NCBI GenBank assembly: GCA_025464125.1
Contig: JAODLU010000107.1
Location: 1-7,235, forward strand
Length of the DNA: 7,235 bases
Source: Microbacteriaceae bacterium
Lineage (GTDB): Bacteria; Actinomycetota; Actinomycetes; Actinomycetales; Microbacteriaceae
Direction: 5' to 3'
The position numbers and the translations under genes were made by a program. Numbering within the stretch: the stretch's first letter is position 1; every line of letters begins with the position of its first letter. The notes under the pieces were generated by a model that made no database searches, was not told the DNA's origin, and saw only the letters and a program-made list of their open reading frames with translations. Shown piece by piece: positions 5,480-7,235 of this stretch.

Positions 5480-5989
5480 CTATCGGCGACTGTGCCAGTC
5501 GGCGAGCTGGGGGCTCAGTTCTCGCTCCCCCGCTTCAGACGACCACGGGAACATGATCCAGAGGTCGGTGCTGCGCCAGGTGAAGTCGGGCTCGAGCACC
5601 GTGTGCGACTTGGTGTAGAGGCACGCTGTTTTCACGTCGGCGCCCGCCCTGGTGATGATGCCGAGCACCATCTGCAGGGTGCGACCGGAGTCGGACACAT
5701 CGTCTACGAGCAGCACCTTCTTGCCTTTGAGCGAGACCTCGTCGAGGAACGGTGCGAGGATGATCGGCTCGTCGAGCCTCTCGTCGATTCCCGTGTAGAA
5801 CTCGGCGTTCAGGGCGCCGCAGTTCTTGACCTCGAGGTTGTATGCGAGTGCTCCGGCGAGCAGCAGGCCGCCACGGGCGATGGCCACAACTACCTCGGGA
5901 ACGAATCCGCTCGCCTGGATCGTATCGGCGAGTTCGCGCGACCCGTCGCCGAAGTCCAGCCAGGTCAAAATCTCGCGTTCGTCAGCCAT
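5480..5989 (-). CDS. Phosphoribosyltransferase (type I PRTase, Gpt/Hpt-like)
   Basis: The 169-residue cytosolic enzyme belongs to the type I phosphoribosyltransferases, which join a purine or related base to PRPP in nucleotide salvage. [20 protein letters not shown] (33-52) is the N-terminal PPi-binding region, and [15 protein letters not shown] (91-105) is the 13-residue PRPP motif with its acidic pair Asp96-Asp97. The C-terminal WIMFPW (144-149) is typical of the COG2236-like group of purine phosphoribosyltransferases, in which an aromatic residue stacks on the base. Whether it prefers hypoxanthine, guanine or xanthine cannot be told. The start at 5989 is supported by a TAGCGT -10 six bases before the ATG. 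It leads a pair with ung; both concern base metabolism, though a functional link is only suggestive. Confidence 0.9.
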   Translation of the reverse strand: MADEREILTWLDFGDGSRELADTIQASGFVPEVVVAIARGGLLLAGALAYNLEVKNCGALNAEFYTGIDERLDEPIILAPFLDEVSLKGKKVLLVDDVSDSGRTLQMVLGIITRAGADVKTACLYTKSHTVLEPDFTWRSTDLWIMFPWSSEAGERELSPQLADWHSRR

Positions 5990-5995
5990 AGCCCA

Positions 5996-6001
5996 ACGCT
6001 A
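5996..6001 (-). promoter_or_regulatory. -10 element (TAGCGT) of the phosphoribosyltransferase-ung unit, leaderless
   Basis: On the minus strand TAGCGT is followed by six bases and the ATG ending at 5989. A single base (6002) separates it from the -10 of the divergent MFS gene. The expected -35 position lies inside the first codons of that MFS gene and has no strong match. Confidence 0.65.
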
Positions 6002-6002
6002 C

Positions 6003-6008
6003 TAGCAT
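6003..6008 (+). promoter_or_regulatory. -10 element (TAGCAT) of the right-hand MFS gene, leaderless
   Basis: TAGCAT is followed by six bases and the ATG at 6015, predicting a transcript that begins with the start codon. No Shine-Dalgarno is present. The -35 position falls within the first codons of the divergent phosphoribosyltransferase and is not consensus-like. Confidence 0.65.
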
Positions 6009-6014
6009 CCGTTC

Positions 6015-7235
6015 ATGGCTACCTTGCGCGGTAAAGCTGGTGCGGTCACCCTCGGGCTGATCGGCTACCTGTTCCTGGTCGAGATCGTGAGCGGCATCCT
6101 GCAGGGCTACTACGTGCCCCTGATCAGCGACCTGGTGAAGTACCTGCATATCCGCGACGCCGACTTCAATTGGTTCGAGGCTGCGCAGCTGCTGCTGTCG
6201 GCCCTGGTCGTTCCGATCCTCGCGAAACTCGGCGACATGTTCGGCCACAAACGCATCCTGCTCATCTCCACTGTGCTGACCGCCGGCGCGACCTGGGCGC
6301 TCGTCTTCGCCGACAACTTCACCATTTTTCTCATCGCCTGGGCGCTGCAGGGCTTCTACGTCGTCTGGCTGCCACTTGAGGTCGCGCTCATCTTCGACCG
6401 TGGTCGCCGCACCGGAACCGGAGCCTCACAGACGCGACGCGCAGCCGGATTCCTCGTGGTCGCACTCGAGGCCGGGGCCATCGTCGGCGCGCTCCTCGGG
6501 GGCCGCATCTTCGGATGGTTCGACCACAACGTTCCCCTCACCCTCTCGATACCGGCCATCGCGGTCACCCTCGTCTTCTTCGCGATCCTGTTCGGGGTGC
6601 CCGAATCCACGCCGGTGCCTGGCAGGTCGCTCGACGTCGTGGGCTTCAGCATCCTGACCATCGGCCTGCTGCTGATCACCTCGGGCCTAACGTTCCTGCG
6701 GCTGAACGGCCTCGGGGCGTGGTGGGTCTACATACTCATCGCGGTCGGCCTGCTCGTGTTCATTCCTTTCGGTTTCTACGAACTGAAGCAGAAAGACCCG
6801 GCGATCGACCTGAGGGTGCTGCGTCAGCCGAATATGTGGCCGGTGCAGTTGACGGCCGGGCTCATCGGCATCAGCCTGCTTGGAGCCCAGGCACCGCTCA
6901 GCGCATATGCGGGCACCGATCCAGCCAACGGGTATGGGCTCGGGCTCGACTCGGGCGACAGGTCGACGCTCATTGGCGTCTACCTGATTTCGATGATCGG
7001 CGGTGCCCTGCTCTTTCCGCTCGTCTCCCGCTGGCTGTCGCCACGGGTCGCTCTCATCATCGCCGCCTTCCTCGTGGCGATCGGCTACCTGCTCTTCATC
7101 CCGTTCCACCTCCAGACCTGGCAGGTCTTCGCCAACATGTTCATCGCCGGCATCGGCTCCGGCGCACTCGTTGGCGCCATGCCCGCGGCGGCTGCCGCCG
7201 CCGCACCGCGTGGCCAGACCGGCATCGCGGCTGCG
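6015..7235 (+). CDS. MFS transporter, DHA2-like (3' end beyond the window)
   Basis: An open frame of 407 codons starts at ATG 6015 and has no stop before the right edge, so the protein is partial. It begins MATLRGKAGAVTLGLIGYLF and has many hydrophobic helices. The loop 2-3 motif A is well kept: AKLGDMFGHKRILL at 70-83 (Gly73, Asp74, Arg80). LIAWALQGFYVVWLP (106-120) is the TM4 region, and VVALEAGAIVGALLGG resembles the TM5 antiporter segment without a proline. A short polyalanine run followed by PRGQTG (about 391-404) lies in a late cytoplasmic loop, where MFS drug exporters often have a similar sequence. Secondary-active export is likely; the substrate is unknown. No regulator gene lies beside it in the window; its promoter overlaps that of the phosphoribosyltransferase. 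It is clearly different in sequence from the PadR-controlled exporter. Confidence 0.9.
   Translation, partial: MATLRGKAGAVTLGLIGYLFLVEIVSGILQGYYVPLISDLVKYLHIRDADFNWFEAAQLLLSALVVPILAKLGDMFGHKRILLISTVLTAGATWALVFADNFTIFLIAWALQGFYVVWLPLEVALIFDRGRRTGTGASQTRRAAGFLVVALEAGAIVGALLGGRIFGWFDHNVPLTLSIPAIAVTLVFFAILFGVPESTPVPGRSLDVVGFSILTIGLLLITSGLTFLRLNGLGAWWVYILIAVGLLVFIPFGFYELKQKDPAIDLRVLRQPNMWPVQLTAGLIGISLLGAQAPLSAYAGTDPANGYGLGLDSGDRSTLIGVYLISMIGGALLFPLVSRWLSPRVALIIAAFLVAIGYLLFIPFHLQTWQVFANMFIAGIGSGALVGAMPAAAAAAAPRGQTGIAAA

Noticed and set aside
7182..7202. GC-rich alanine-codon run as a repeat or frameshift site
   Set aside because: It encodes a short polyalanine loop segment in an intact MFS frame, and such Ala-rich loops before PRGQ-like sequences are common in these transporters.

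Overview
The window is high-GC, densely packed bacterial DNA. Codon use, PadR/DHA2 efflux logic, an actinobacterial-type Ung ([10 protein letters not shown]) and an LCP protein with the GDGSDLGR-type motif all point to an actinobacterium, plausibly Microbacteriaceae. The family-level placement is inference from recognised protein style, not a database result. No rRNA, tRNA, CRISPR array, insertion sequence or prophage gene was seen, and no gap between genes is longer than about 70 bases. The window reads as ordinary chromosomal backbone carrying a small drug-resistance-like cluster.

Layout, left to right. The last codons of an upstream gene probably end at base 30 and are followed by a strong GC hairpin at 43-64. 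A plus-strand LytR-CpsA-Psr (LCP) cell-wall glycopolymer ligase follows (98-1348). It converges on a small minus-strand SRPBCC-like protein (1384-1749), which is divergent from a plus-strand EmrE-type SMR efflux protein (1783-2136). That gene converges on a minus-strand phosphinothricin-acetyltransferase-type GNAT (2167-2745). Next is a minus-strand two-gene operon, a PadR-family repressor (4222-4761) coupled by an ATGA overlap to a DHA2-type MFS exporter (2804-4225). Upstream of it, also on the minus strand, is a phosphoribosyltransferase-ung pair (5480-5989 and 4798-5475). The phosphoribosyltransferase is divergent from a second MFS transporter on the plus strand, which runs off the right edge (6015-7235).

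Two regulatory patterns stand out. First, five genes that begin a transcription unit have a TANNNT -10 hexamer separated from their ATG by exactly six bases. This is the geometry of leaderless transcripts beginning at the A of ATG. The two operon-internal genes lack it; the DHA2 gene instead has an AAGGAG Shine-Dalgarno, and ung follows its neighbour by 4 bases. Both divergent pairs are squeezed into 25 and 33 bases, so opposing promoters overlap physically. Second, a perfect 19-base palindrome lies between the -35 and -10 of the padR-exporter operon and is very likely the PadR autorepression operator.

Functionally, the centre holds two multidrug-type exporters (SMR and DHA2), an acetyltransferase of a detoxification family and a repressor of the ligand-sensing PadR family. 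Their substrates cannot be read from the sequence. I found no convincing evidence of a wholly new system; the most useful observations are the promoter architecture and the PadR operator.
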